From assembly GCA_021234155.1 (NCBI GenBank), contig JAJEKV010000041.1:9879018-9943017 (forward strand): a stretch of DNA of 64,000 bases, written 5' to 3'. The notes beneath the pieces were generated by a model, which saw only the letters and a list, made by a program, of their open reading frames with translations, was not told the DNA's origin and did not search any database. This stretch comes from Isoetes taiwanensis. Its lineage: Eukaryota > Streptophyta > Lycopodiopsida > Isoetales > Isoetaceae. Positions 34,065 to 45,799 of the stretch are shown piece after piece. A program made the translations under genes and the position numbers. Numbering within the stretch: the stretch's first letter is position 1; each line of letters starts with the position of its first letter.

Positions 34065-35275
34065 TTGCTATACTTTAGTTCCTTATCAAGATTGCTTGCC
34101 TCCCCTTTTTTCCTTGTCGCGTCTTGCTTCTGTTTGATTGATTGGGGTTTCTTTTGTCCATCATGCCTCAGATTGTTTTTGCCAGCCATTTCCTGCTCGT
34201 CATTTTTCTTTCTTCTAATATTCCCATCCCGATTCGTTCACATCCGCTTTAGCCCATCCCTGGCTCCATCGGATTGATCTGGGTTCTCTAGCCCCTGTTG
34301 CTTCTCCATTTTTCTGCTTCTCCGTTTCTGTCCAGATAACCGCTTCCGCTCTGCCTCTTCTATTTGACCATCATCCATACACCGTGCTCCCAGATTCTCT
34401 TTCTAACCATTTATTTCCCTTTCCTTTTTTGTGCTATATGGTTTTTTCTTTTTTTTCTAGTTTTCTACTTGCATTAGATTCCCTCCTTGGTTATGCATTT
34501 CCTCGTGCCCTTCTTCAGGTTTCGCCTAATCAACTTCACTTGCTCCATTGTTGTTCCTTATCTTTCATTTTATCTCTTATCAGGGTAATCTCTAGTACCT
34601 CTCAGATTTCCTTGCGAGCCCGCAAGGAAAAGAGGGTCACTATTAGCTCTCCCCCGTCTTCGCCACTTGTTCGACAAACACGTACCTTTGCGCCTTCTAC
34701 TTCTCCTAGTGCACCCACTGCTCACACTCTTCCTTCCCCCGTTGTTCCTATTCTCTCGGTTATTCCTCATGTTGCATGTACTGGTGTTGCCTCGCAGTCT
34801 GGCCAGATTCTGGGAGCTGCATGCACGTCTGACGTCTTTGTGTCCTCATGTTCCCCATGTGATTCTCCACATTATTGAGGAGGGTAAGGCTGCCACCTTA
34901 AAGAGAATGAAGTTTCTAGTCATCGACGACCGCAAGGGGTATGACGTTGCATTAGATTTTGATGATCATGCTGGTCCTGCATCAATGACTCTAGAAAATT
35001 GAAATTGGCTCGGCAAATGCATCGCGAGCGGCATCCTGGTGCCCCTAGATCTGCAGCATCTTCTTTTGCTTCTCCTTTCTCTATGGCTTCTCAGTCTCAG
35101 TTTCCTTCATCTGGGTCTGATACTCATCCATTTTGCACTTTCTGTGGGCGTCATGGCCATCGCATTGATACCTGCAACTCTCGCCCTGTCGCTATTGTTC
35201 ATGTTAATCCCATTCCTTCTTTTGTCCCACCTCCGTTCCCTTTGGTTCCTGCTCAGACCCCATTATTTCCATGAC
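34065..35275 (+). pseudogene. Gag-like region of the DIRS/Ngaro-type element
   Basis: Open frames 34384-34878, 34667-35002 and 34999-35274 overlap. The last holds a perfect zinc knuckle C-x2-C-x4-H-x4-C (CTFCGRHGHRIDTC, 35134-35175) after a Ser-rich stretch, and is followed by a proline-rich tail. The middle frame has MKFLVIDDRKGYDVALDFDD. The hydrophobic, T-rich frame start at 34384 is probably a non-coding shadow. The reading is broken by frameshifts. The same strand and the later RT and recombinase at 46.5-48.1 kb suggest this was the Gag protein of that element. Confidence 0.5.
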
Positions 35276-36300
35276 CCAATATGTGAATTATGTTCCCCTC
35301 CTACATGTTTTCAGGTGTTGTTTGCATTATAAGAAATGACAGGTGTTCATACATTTCCCTTTTTTTTGGTTATCTTTTCTATATATATCATTAGTAGGGA
35401 AAAAAAAAAAGGAAGTTTTCAGGCAAAAAAAAAATCCAAAAATAAATATTTCAGGTGAAAAAAACCCAAAAATAATTACATTTGGCATCAGAAAAAGGGT
35501 TTCGGCATGGATTCATTGGGATTGTTTGAGAGCTCTAAATTCTAGGTTGTGCATGTCTGCAGCCAAATTCGGGCCGAAGCTTTGCTCTAGAGAGTGGCCT
35601 GCGCTTTAAATCCGTGTGCTTATGAGGAGTGCACTAGGATCAAATTGTTCAAGGCGCATGAGATTTTACCCATTCTCCTTCGGCCCACACAGCATTCCGA
35701 TTCTCGCAGTTTTTCGCCGGACAGAGCTGGCCTGCAAAGACCTCTAGGCTGAAGATGCCTTTGAGCACTCTGATTCTTGTAGCTTTTCATTTGGGCGAGC
35801 TATGGAGTTATTTGAAGCTTCCCCGCAAAGAGCTCCTCCCCCCCTCCCCCTCCCAAACATCTTGCATTTTCTGCTACGAATATTTGGCATTTGCTCTTAT
35901 TCCACTGCAGTTTCAACTCCAACATCCCTGCATGTAATAACAGGCTAGGTGTTATTAGACGAGAACACCTGCTCCTATGATTTGGCCAGCGAGTTGAGGT
36001 TATACATAATTCAATTGAAAAACAGCTTCAGCTTTGAAGAATATCGCCTATGGTATTCATACCTATGGTGTATTTATACCTATGGTATGTGATTCCCACC
36101 CCTACACATACATTGTCCAGATAAACCACTAGTCCACAGAAAACATAGCTTTTAAAATTGCTGTGAAGCCTGATTCCATCACATATCTGATATACATAGT
36201 TACGCAAAGAGATACTCTAGTGCTGCAAAACAGGAAAAAATGAGAGCAGATGGTTCTATGGCAGCAATATCTAAGGAGGATAAGACAATCCTCTGTCATA
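35276..36300. other. Unassigned AT-rich stretch
   Basis: Homopolymer A runs (35400-35470), short open frames and no recognisable domain. One junction between the DIRS/Ngaro-type element and foreign DNA probably lies here, but I cannot place it. Confidence 0.45.
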
Positions 36301-36317
36301 GAAGTTATAAACAACCA

Positions 36318-37385
36318 TCACTTCCGAAGATGGTGATGGCATTCGCGTGCAAAGACAGTCTCTCCAAGCACCCTCTTCTTTCGCGTGTGACCCTCTATGA
36401 ATGGTGTTGGTCTTGCAATAGTGTTGCCATTGAAGTCACAGACCGTGGCCATGGTAGGAGCTGGGCCAATCACAATGGTGCTTAGCAGCAAACGTTCTAG
36501 TTGTCCACCTAGCTCCATAAGCAAGAAATCGGCCTCCCTTGCAATGGTGGGACTGCTGGAAATAGTGTCCCTGATATGTGCAAGGCTGGCCTCTATGCTT
36601 TCCTGCAGCTTAGCTTGAGTTGATGGACCCTCTTTCTCATCAACATCCCTACCATAATCCTGGGAATCCTGTTGATTCCCATCGGGAGCATCAAAGCACC
36701 CGTCTTCCTCAATGTAAGCTTCAGCCATGGTTCTCAAGTTAGCTAAACCGCCACCTTGTGAGCCAAAGAGAGTTCCACAAACCCTTAAGATGTCCTCCTC
36801 CTTGTAGTTGGACATCATACGAAGAACCTTGACTTGGTGTTTACACATGTTACCTTTGATAACCCAAGGACAGTCACAGCATGACCAACTCTCATTGGCA
36901 ACCACTACCAAGTAAGGGATTGATTATGTGTTCTCGCCCCATGCATCCATGTTACGGCTCCATACCTCGGCGTTACGCCTTGTAATCCAGCCATCTAAGC
37001 GTCGTCATGTCGGGGAATGTCACATGCACCAATAATAGCTGTCTCAACAATATGTTCCTGTTTGCGGTTAAATTTGAAGCCATGTTCCTTCTTAAACCTG
37101 TCATATGACCCGTGTGTTTCTAACTGATTCATCAACATGTATGCGCTGACCGGTCAAGCACGCCTCCCTCTTAGTGCATGCTTGGAAAGCCCAAGCCTTT
37201 TCTTCATGTGGAAATGGTAGGACTCTGCCCCAGCATTAGTTTCTTGGTTTGCATGAGGATAAACTCTAGTGGCTGTAACTCAAGCCTTCTAAACGACAAG
37301 ATTCCAAGTATGCCTCCCGAAGTCTACCGTCACCCTCGACGTGAGTGCCATACATAATGTGCCCCAACTCCTTGAAGTTCAAAAC
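36318..37385 (-). pseudogene. MULE-type transposase, C-terminal part with SWIM zinc finger
   Basis: The minus-strand open frame 36911-36318 contains CCDCPWVIKGNMCKHQVKVL, the CxC...CxH pattern of a SWIM zinc finger that closes plant MULE/FAR1-like proteins, followed by an acidic tail. Upstream on the same strand, in broken frame (about 37385-36915), come HIMYGTHVEGDGRLREAYLE, YPHANQETNAGAESYHFHMK and RFKKEHGFKFNRKQEHIVET, all fitting the region between transposase core and SWIM. The core itself lies at 42575-43534. Stops separate the pieces, so it is dead or split. Confidence 0.75.
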
Positions 37386-37570
37386 TGCCCAAAGTCGCAC
37401 TACATATAGTTTCGTCTAATATCTATCTATCACCATCAACTCCATCAAACTTGAATGGAAAATCTTTGTGAGGACATGGTCTCTGTGGACGTTAAAATAA
37501 TATTTATCTATCTCCATCAAACCTGAATGGCAAATCTGTGGACGTTAAAATAATATTTATCTATCTCCAT
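37340..37570 (+). mobile_element. SINE copy with tandemly repeated tail
   Basis: AAGTCGCACTACATATAGTTTCGTC and ATCTATCTATC match the SINE at 32632. A tail segment (TGTGGACGTTAAAATAATATTT followed by ATCTATCTCCATCAAAC) then occurs twice (about 37473-37522 and 37523-37572). Confidence 0.5.
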
Positions 37571-37572
37571 CA

Positions 37573-38100
37573 AACTGGAATAATTCAGCCTGTAAAATTA
37601 CAGTGAAATAAAATTAGTCACCTCATTACATTACATTACATTACATACAAATCTTTTACATATTCAAGACCCTAAACTCCCACACATACATGTACATTCT
37701 GACATGAATTTTATTTCATTTACTATGAAGTCACATAATTTTTTGACAATTAATACATCTCCACACTAATTTCTTCTTAGTTACTGCCTACATCTACAAT
37801 ACATCCAGAATATACATGTAAACAAATATACATGTACGTGTTGCCATGAAATAATTTGACATTTCCATGTAGAACAACTAGGGCAGACTGCATCTACATT
37901 ACATTCAAAAAGTAAAGAAATCTGTTACAAACTTTACATCAGTGTTACAAAATAAAAAACATCTTTATTCTGCCAAAAAGTAAAGAAATCTACAAACATA
38001 TCAGTGTTACAAAATAAAAAACATCTTTATTCTGAAAAAACAAGATGCAATTACAGCTAAATTACAGTCGTACCTGTGTAATCTCAATATATTGAATTGG
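37573..38100. other. AT-rich low-complexity stretch
   Basis: Short ATTAC runs (near 37622-37646) and a repeated block (TGTTACAAAATAAAAAACATCTTTATTCTG, near 37943 and 38004). No coding or RNA signal is seen. Confidence 0.5.
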
Positions 38101-38484
38101 TTATGTCCTCTTCTTCATGACATCTCTAATTTTTGGTGAAACCTTTGAGTTATCTAACCAAAACTGAGCAACCATATCCTTCATAGCCTGATCTATCGTA
38201 TTTATTCTTGGATTTCGACCTGCTAATGCCCACAGATTTGTTCCACCTAGTGACATTCTTTTCCTTCTCTCCACTGCTAGTTTCATATTTCTAGGATGTA
38301 TTTTCAGCAACTTAGCTGCTAGTGAAGTCTTCTGTAATTCTCCTTCCTCTCCAACCACCATAGGATCAGTATCCAGAGGTTTTGGGCTTAGGCAATTTGA
38401 ATACTTAAAACCTTCTTGGATTAGAAAGCTAAAGGAAAGAAACACATGTTGTTGCGTGAAACATGAGCAATCAGATCTGTACAA
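38101..38484 (-). pseudogene. N-terminal-type fragment of the DDE-like gene, inverted
   Basis: A minus-strand frame of 127 codons ends with MKDMVAQFWLDNSKVSPKIR and DVMKKRT. The FW...SP..RDVMKKR pattern resembles what I recall from the N-terminal part of the protein family encoded next door on the plus strand (38497-40147). Head-to-head order suggests a rearrangement, with the inversion breakpoint at about 38485-38497. The first 30 codons may be intron-like (a CTTTAG acceptor-like site is present). Identification is tentative. Confidence 0.4.
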
Positions 38485-38496
38485 GCAGGCTTTAAT

Positions 38497-40147
38497 TTGA
38501 TGAGGTCAAGACTCCATGAAAATTGTTCGTGCAATTGTGGTGTGTGCGCATCTGAAGCTCATGCTGGAATATGTCAAGCCAAGAACAAGACATTTGATAA
38601 TGTTAGCACATTTTGGAGGGCTATGGTATGTGACAGAGCAGCAGGCAACGAGTGGCATAAGCTACAATGTATCAAATCAGATTGTGGAAATTGTGGGAAA
38701 CAATTAATTGAGTTGTGTCCAAGAGAATACAAGGAGCAGATTGATCAAACGCTTGATTGGCAAGTCTATGGTTACGTTAATGAGCCCTCGAAGAAAGGAA
38801 CTTCATGAAGACTAAAGCTAATTGACAAGAAAGGCAGCTCCAGTAATATGTTGGATACATGTTTGATCATATGTCGAAGTTTGTATATCATAACTTTGTG
38901 GCACATTGGCAGAGCAAACAATTCAACGAATCCATGAAGAGTCTTCGTGATACCGTATTATCAGTTGTTGATTTCTCGGAGAATTATACTTTGAAGCCAT
39001 TCAACGAGATTCAAGCACAACATTGGTACAATGAACAAATTAGCATATTGGTCCATATCACGATGTTCAAGGTACAGGGTAAAATGAGGAAATGTGTGCA
39101 CTTCTTTATTTCAAATGACAAAACACATGATACTCACTTTGTACAAAAAGCATTCAAGATGCACCTCAATTGGCTGAAAGAAAATGGTGCTGGCCATATG
39201 AAATACCACTTAGTTTGGTCTGACGGGTGTGCAGCCCAATTCAAGTCGAGAAGAGCTTTCTATCATGTAACTAGGTATCATCAAGAGCATAAGATCAGAA
39301 TGCACGGGAATTTCTTTGGCTCAGGACATGGGAAGGGCACACATGACGGAGAAGGAGCCATAGCCAAACTATGGCTCGAGGCAGAACAAAGAAAGAAGGA
39401 TGGGAAAGTGATAAAAAATGCAGAAACTGCATGTGAGGTTCTTGAAGAGAAAATTTCTGATGTGGAAAGGGTATTTTGGAAGGTGTCTAACATTGACCGT
39501 TCCCAAAGATTTGATGTGCTCCCAGTGAAAGGGGTGCAATCTCTTCATTGCGTATCATCCATAGATCCAAATGATCCAACAAAGTTAATGTGTAGATCTC
39601 TTTCATGTTTTTGTAAGGCATGCATCAATTTTGATTGGCCTGCTTGTGAGAATGCTGATCATTGTGGCGGTGGGAGTTGAGAAAACTAGAGCCTACAAAG
39701 CAGGGACAATGTTGAAGAAGATGGGTACGAGGCAGAGGACTTGTGGGCAAATGACGTGGACAATGTGGATGAGACAGAGCAGGTTGGAGATTATTTTGCA
39801 TCATTCACATCCCCAGACAATTATGAAAGGGTCCCTTATTATCTCATCCGGTGTAAGTGAAACATGCTCTCGAAGAAGACACCAAGGATGACTATGGAAA
39901 TGAATTTTATTGTGGTAATGAAGTTATAGCTGGTAACTACTTTGAATTGATTCCTGGTTGCCATCAAAAGTACAGGCTTATTCAAGGAAAGAAAGTTCTT
40001 GTCCATCCCGAGTCAGTAATTGGGGTGAGATTTCCATTGGAGCCAGTCAAACATAAGATTAAAGGTACATCTTATGCATATGAACTGACTAACTATTGGC
40101 ATGAAATGTTGCTGGAAAATTTTCCAGAGATTGTAGAATCTCTGTAA
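38497..40147 (+). pseudogene. Unclassified DDE-like transposase-related gene
   Basis: Three successive plus-strand pieces. 38497-38808 is Cys-rich (HENCSCNCGVC, then DCGNCGKQLIELC), suggesting zinc binding. 38859-39680 (273 codons) carries VVDFSENYTLK (D38, E41), YHLVWSDGCAAQFKSRRAF (D122) and FGSGHGKGTHDGEGA (D163, E165), and ends in a Cys-rich segment (CRSLSCFCKACINFDWPAC). A further stretch (39690-39855 in another frame, then 39857-40147) ends in a Tyr/Gly-rich domain (YGNEFYCGNEVIAGNYFELI). Spaced acidic residues and the HGKG motif are compatible with an RNase H-fold nuclease or transposase. Two frameshifts and one stop separate the pieces, unless short introns are present. Confidence 0.55.
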
Positions 40148-40340
40148 TACATTAACCTGTTGTTGAAGTAACTTTTCTATGCACTAAGGCATGGACTTGC
40201 AAACTGAATGTAATCAGAATGTGAACCAGATTAAAACACAAACATTAATATATTGTTTATATAGTTCCAAGACTGTTATACTTAGTGTAAGTTGTAAAAA
40301 ACACTGTAAGCAGAAGGTCTCAAGATTCAAGATTCAAGAC

Positions 40341-40911
40341 TCAAGATTCATCCAGAAGGTCCTGCAGTGTGAGATCAGCAATGGTCCTGTTCCTGAAAAT
40401 TGTGAGAAGAGTGTCCAGGACAGCTGTTTGGAAGTTGGTGAAGTCTAACAGAAGCAAGACATGTGCTTCTCGCTTCTGTTGCCATTTATGATAGAGATTG
40501 GTAAAGTATGGTTTGAGGCTATTGAATCTCCAAACCTCAGCCCTTTTCAGCACTTTATTGATTGCTTTTGCATGCACAACTTCCCGTTTAAGTTGAATGA
40601 GAATACTCTCTAGTTCTGCTTTAGATAATTGGGATTCCTCATCCCCCTTGTCCGCTGCTACTCCCATAGCTCGATTTGATTTTGTTCAATTGGTTTCCCT
40701 GTTCGGCATTGATCTCCTCAAGAATCGGGTGCGCCAGGTGAGTTTGCATTTGAATTGGGGATATGGATTGTGATCTAGTCGTTCGATCTCCTCCCGCCAT
40801 CGGAATCAACCAGTCACCACAGGTAAAAAAGGAATTTTTATCCCTGTCTATTCCCTTCTCCCCTATTTCTGATATGGCTCGTACCATGCCAATGATTTGT
40901 TCCTTAACCAA
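40341..40911 (-). pseudogene. Unrecognised minus-strand ORF pair
   Basis: Two overlapping frames, 40911-40639 (90 codons) and 40667-40341 (108 codons). The second has helical, charged sequence (KAELESILIQLKREVVHAK) and a Leu-rich end. I do not recognise it. The overlap near 40650 suggests a frameshift within one former protein. Confidence 0.3.
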
Positions 40912-41066
40912 TGATTTGTGCCAATGATTTGTTCAACATCCTTTTCTCAAAATCTTTCCCACTGTCCTCTTTTTCTGACCCAATTGGCCAATGGTTGATG
41001 CTGGCATATATCCCACAAGCCTAGCTCAAATGAAAGGGCTATACTCAATGAGGAATATTCCTTTCA

Positions 41067-42038
41067 ATGTCTTTTGAGCATTCTAAGTTGGAGAACAGTC
41101 ACCTCAACACGAGTATTTTTTGGAACTCTAACCTATCTAGAAACAGCACTACTCCTCTGGCTATCAGACATTATAAGTTGTATAAGAAATGGAAAGAGTG
41201 CAATGTGCTTAATCTTGGAGATCTATGGGATCAGACAAGATGGATCTCATGGACTAATCTGAAGCCTAAGATCAGAGGTACTTCATCTGACAAGATTCTC
41301 TTCAAATATATAATGCAGAAGGTCAGTAATTTAAATCTCAATGATAATCCTATTATTAATGATTGGAATCTTATGGGGAAATCCACATACAGTGTCTCAA
41401 AGGTCTACAAATGCCTAAATAAGCCTACTTTACCTTCAAAGGCAAAAGTGTACTGGGGATTCTCAGAAGACACTGAAACTAGGCTTTTCACAAACATTTG
41501 GCATTCCTATCTGCCTCCAAAAATCTCATACTTTATTTGGCTTCTTGCAAACAAAAGTGTGCCAAATCTGGAAATTATATCCAGGCATTCAAATCAAACT
41601 ACCAACTCTTGCCCCCTAGGTTGTGGATATACTGAAACACTTGAACACATTTTTGGGTGTGCCAAACTTACTCCTTTCTGGTTGTGGTTTGAAAATTCTT
41701 TCAATATTGTTTGCCCTGCTACCCTGTTGGACTTTATGATGAATGATGATGCTTTTAAAAATTCTCTTTGTTTTATTGCATTGTGGAATGTATGGAAGCA
41801 CAGAAACAGATGTCATTATGGAGGAAAAAATTTATCCACACATTGGATAAAAACACAGGTTATGTATGACATTGAATTGACTGCAACTAGTCAAATGCAT
41901 TTAGGTGAAGATTCTGTTGATAGTAAATGGCATACTATTGGTAACTTCATAGGCCATCATCATCTGTTTAAGTTACACTGTAATGCCACTCATACTAACA
42001 TTGAATGTCTTTCTGCTAGATTACATGATGAGCCTTAG
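41067..42038 (+). pseudogene. LINE C-terminal fragment with RT zinc-binding domain
   Basis: An uninterrupted 323-codon frame. It contains the plant LINE zf-RVT layout: KSTYSVSKVYKCL, FTNIWHSYLPPKISYFIWLL, then CPLGCGYTETLEHIFGCAKL and LWNVWKHRNRCHYGGK. The RT domain is absent upstream, so this is a 5'-truncated LINE copy or a captured piece. Its intact frame makes it the youngest-looking LINE piece here. It lies inside the DNA that splits the MULE gene. Confidence 0.75.
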
Positions 42039-42474
42039 CAGAGATTTCAACACGTCTGTTGAGCCAGCTGAATACAGACTTTTCCCAGGCCAGAGATTAG
42101 TGCATGATATTCAGTACACAGAGAATGATATGTAGAGAGGCCTAGTCAGAGGTGTTACAGACATTGATATACCAGATATCCCTGATCATGAAATAGATTG
42201 GGCCATAGAATTCTGCAGGAGTACCTATCTAATGGTGCAGTTATGGTGGTTCATGGAAAGTAACAGCAGAAGAATGACAGACCAGCAATTTCAGTTCTAT
42301 AGAGAATGCTACTATCATCACAGATGCTTGGCAGATGCATATGGCACTTTGATCATACTGATGTCTACAACCAACTCTGACACCCTGATTCAAGAGCTGA
42401 ACTGGGGAAATGGAAACACTCTTATTCTGCAGCCACACTTCCAAGACAATTATCATTTTCACCCAAATCCTTAG
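42025..42474 (+). CDS. Orphan ORF with one in-frame stop
   Basis: From ATG 42025 one frame runs 149 codons, interrupted only by TAG at 42133-42135. It overlaps the end of the LINE frame. The content (RLFPGQRLVHDIQYTENDM, EIDWAIEFCRSTYLMVQLWW and a Tyr/His-rich stretch) is not recognised. It could be a LINE ORF extension or a fragment of an unrelated gene. Confidence 0.3.
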
Positions 42475-42574
42475 TCATTTTCCAATCCTTCAACTATTTT
42501 CCTATCACACTCCCTTTACGAATATGCTCATCTTTTCTCTCCACTTGTTTTACATTTTATCTGCTGCAGGAACA

Positions 42575-44047
42575 TCAACAGGATTTGCGGGATTTTGTCA
42601 TCAGATTGTCCTTAACTCGCTTCACTAACATCTTCAACCAATTCCTCCTAACGTGCCACAGGCACAACTGGATTGCTGAATTGGGCCAGACTTCCTGCAA
42701 AGCCTTAATTTCAGCCTTGGCATCATCCACAATGAAGCGTGAGGGTGTCCAAGCTGGATCCAACTTGTGAATGTGTTCTTTCATAGCTGTGAGCTATGGC
42801 CGAATTTCTTCTGCTTCTTGACTAGAAGTCATAACCCATGCAATTGGCACACCATTCTCATGACTGTCAAAAATTAGCAAGGTATATAAACTATAGCAAT
42901 GGTCGTTGGTCTTGAAGGTTGAATCCATAGCAACAGCATTGCCTTTACCGTGTTCCAACAGAATCTTCATTTGGAATGGAGTGATAATACCTAAAGTGAA
43001 TAGTCTGCCTTCTTGATACAAGAATACAAACTCTTGGTGTAGAGAAACCCACAACCTAATGCTCTCAAGAATATTTGGATGTAGCATCCAAGTGTCTCTA
43101 GTAAGTTTGCGAGAGATATTGTATACATCATCCATATCAAGAATCTGGTCACGGTTTTTCTCTTCAGAGGGGTTCATTCTCCTCTGCAGTGCCCATTCCT
43201 CCTCGTGCTTTGTCATGACCTGTTGGAAAGTGTGGTTTTGATGCAGCAAATTCCTTGCCCAAAGCTTCTTCTTCTTAGATAGCCAGGGGGGCACATTGAA
43301 CCTGGTTTTCTCGCAATTTGGATCTTCCCTTCCATGGCATGCCTGCCCTTGCGAATCAATATGCTTCATCTCATAATAAGTTATCTTAATCCACTCTGGC
43401 CTCAAGTATAATTGCTTCAGTTGGAAGTGGCACATGCACCCGCGCTTGATGCTGGGTCCCCTGCACCTCTTGCATTGAGATGGATCCAATCTCTTAGCCT
43501 CAGCCACCAATGCCTTTCGTGTTTTGTCAAGCACCTTTCGGGATTGGCCCGGAGGTCCTTTGGATCATAGGCACACCAGTAGCTACAAAACCATAGCCCC
43601 CAATTCCACCCCCAATTCCATCCACAGTTTCTGTCAATCTCAAAATGCAAAGCAGAAACTGAACAAATAAATGCATTAAAAGAAAGAAAATACACCGGAT
43701 AACACTCACATGGTGCTGCTGAGGTGCGCATTTTCGTCGACCTTCCTCTTCAGATCCCCCAGTTTTCTGCAGTTTGAAGACCTCTTGTAGAAGTTGGTGT
43801 TTGTGCCATCACAGTTCTCCTCTCCGTTTATGAAATCAGCTGCCTTGTTGCTTGGAATGTAGCAAGTGTGGACACATTGGGTCTACTGCCCACTGTCGAT
43901 GACCACTTTATCATCGAGTGGAGCCACATTTGGAATAGGCTTCTCAATTCTCCAATTCAGATCGGCTTTAGAGAAGGGACCGGGCGGAGGATGCTGCAGG
44001 TCCACGAGCTTGAGCCTCTGAAACATGCAGCCGGCTGATTCAGCCAT
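42575..44047 (-). pseudogene. MULE-type transposase, N-terminal zinc fingers and catalytic core
   Basis: A start at ATG 44047-44045 gives MAESAGCMFQRLKLVDLQ and a region with one in-frame TAG (about 43880) to about 43710. The open frame 43534-42794 carries CKRCRGPSIKRGCMCHFQLK and HIDSQGQACHG, a C2HC-like finger. The transposase core begins with GNAVAMDSTFKTN (first catalytic Asp, about 42905-42935), and 42784-42575 gives FIVDDAKAEIKAL and AIQLCLWHVRRNW (CxxH of MULE transposases). It ends abruptly at 42575; the matching C-terminal part is at 36318-37385. A GTGAGT at 43709 might be a splice donor, but the phase does not fit cleanly. Confidence 0.75.
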
Positions 44048-45391
44048 GCATCTCTGCTATGACCTTCAAGCAGCTCTAACAAAACAGAGCTTCAAAACAA
44101 ACGATACCTATCTCTATTGCACTCGGGTCAACACCAAAGAAGCCAGAATGCTCCTCCATCATCGAACCGCTTCACCAATCCATCTGGGAGCCGGAGTTGA
44201 AGCTTTGGCGAGTCGGAATTGGGGATGGAACGGGAATTCCCGAACAACATTATTGGGGGCGGGAACGGGCGCCTTTCTTTCGGACAAAAACGGGGCTCTA
44301 GGGAATTTAATGCTTGTCAGCCGCGGGTACCGGGTCTTGTGTCAGTATGAGCCATAATGATTAACGGTCTTGCCTATCCGGATAAACCACCGGGATGGGG
44401 TCATGGATGCCTTACCAGATGGCCATCACGGGCGCATGGATGGGCGGATGGCTATGGGATGGGAGTGATGGGATGTCCGGAAATTTATATGCCGTTGTAG
44501 ATATACGGGCACCCTAGAAAGAAACATGGTTGCATTTGCCTGATTCAAAGGCAAACACAGCTGGATTTCGAGGCAAAGGAGCCGGATTTGAAGGTCAAGA
44601 GCGTCAATTCCAGGGTTTTAGTTGGACATCTTATTAACTGGAAAAACGCTCTAGACAGCTGCCTAGAGGCAGAATTGCCCGCACCTCTCTGCCATGCTTA
44701 AATTCTGCACAATGAATCTAATTCGACCTCTGATTGTGGGAAACTTGAAAACCAAACATATAATTCTGTTACATGAATGTTTTCGGGCTACACCAGGGAA
44801 ATTCGGCATGTTTTTTAACCCAGTAACCAGGTCCTGTAGACGATTATCACAAGCCATATTAACTTAGGCCATATTAACTGGCAGATTCAGAACCTTTATC
44901 TCCAGGGATATGGATTCGGAGCGACCATGTCTGATCATCTGCGAGCAAACATGCCGCGACCAGATGCCGTCTCGCGCCAGCTTAGAGTCAGAAAAAAAAC
45001 CTAAGCTTTATTTTCGCCAAAGGCCAAATTTTCCACGATATTGTTTCCATGATAGTGTCCAAACAGTCTGAGCAGCCGCTTCAGCCTAAAAAATCGTTGA
45101 GCAAACCCCTAACCATTGCATTATTTATGTTTTTTTTAGCCCTGGGTTTGCTTGAAAACAAACATTAGGCATATTATGCAATATTGCACCATAGGCAAAA
45201 ACATGCTAAAAACTTCCCATGTATTTAGCAAAGCATACATTTCAGATTCTGCATCGATCGTGGACATTATATGATTCAATATTAAGACATGGTATATTCT
45301 ACGTAAACTAGAGTCCACAAAGTAATCCAATGATGCCCCAACACTTGAAGATAATATACAAAGAATAAGCAATTTAGCAATGTCCCATTGC
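44048..45391. other. Unassigned stretch between MULE gene and repeats
   Basis: Possible promoter region of the MULE gene. A GGATGG-rich segment lies near 44370-44480. Nothing coding is recognised. Confidence 0.45.
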
Positions 45392-45596
45392 TAACCATTT
45401 TCTAGTAAGGTCTATTTTAGACCAACATGCTCTAAGACCATTGAATAATCGAACCTTGAAAGTATTCAAAGGTCATATATTGACCACTGTTAACCATTTC
45501 TTAAGGTCTTTTGTAGACAAACATCCTTTAAGGCAGTTGCACCAGTGGGCCTTGAAAGTATTTAAAGGCCATATTTAGACCATTGTTAACTTCCAT
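45392..45596. repeat. Two-copy tandem repeat, about 99-106 bp
   Basis: Both units start TAACCATTT and end GACCA(C/T)TGT, and share CTTGAAAGTATT(C/T)AAAGG and TAGAC(C)AA(A)CAT. Confidence 0.75.
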
Positions 45597-45799
45597 GCCA
45601 CACCAAATTTTGTTCCATACTTTAAAAGTAGAAGCATATGCTTAAAAATTAAATTTCAAAAATTATTTCGTATCATTGCAATCGTGTTACTGCTATTGCA
45701 ATGGACTTGCCCCATATTCTAGCACATCAAGGTCATTTTTTGCACACTATGCGAGGTCAACTTTGCCTTGAAAAGCACATTTCCTAGAAATGGTCTATA

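Noticed and set aside
34384-34878. 164-codon membrane-like protein
   Set aside because: The hydrophobicity comes from T-rich DNA at the start of the frame; downstream frames fit a Gag-like protein better.
35343-35609. 88-codon Lys-rich ORF
   Set aside because: It spans A-homopolymer runs in non-coding AT-rich DNA.
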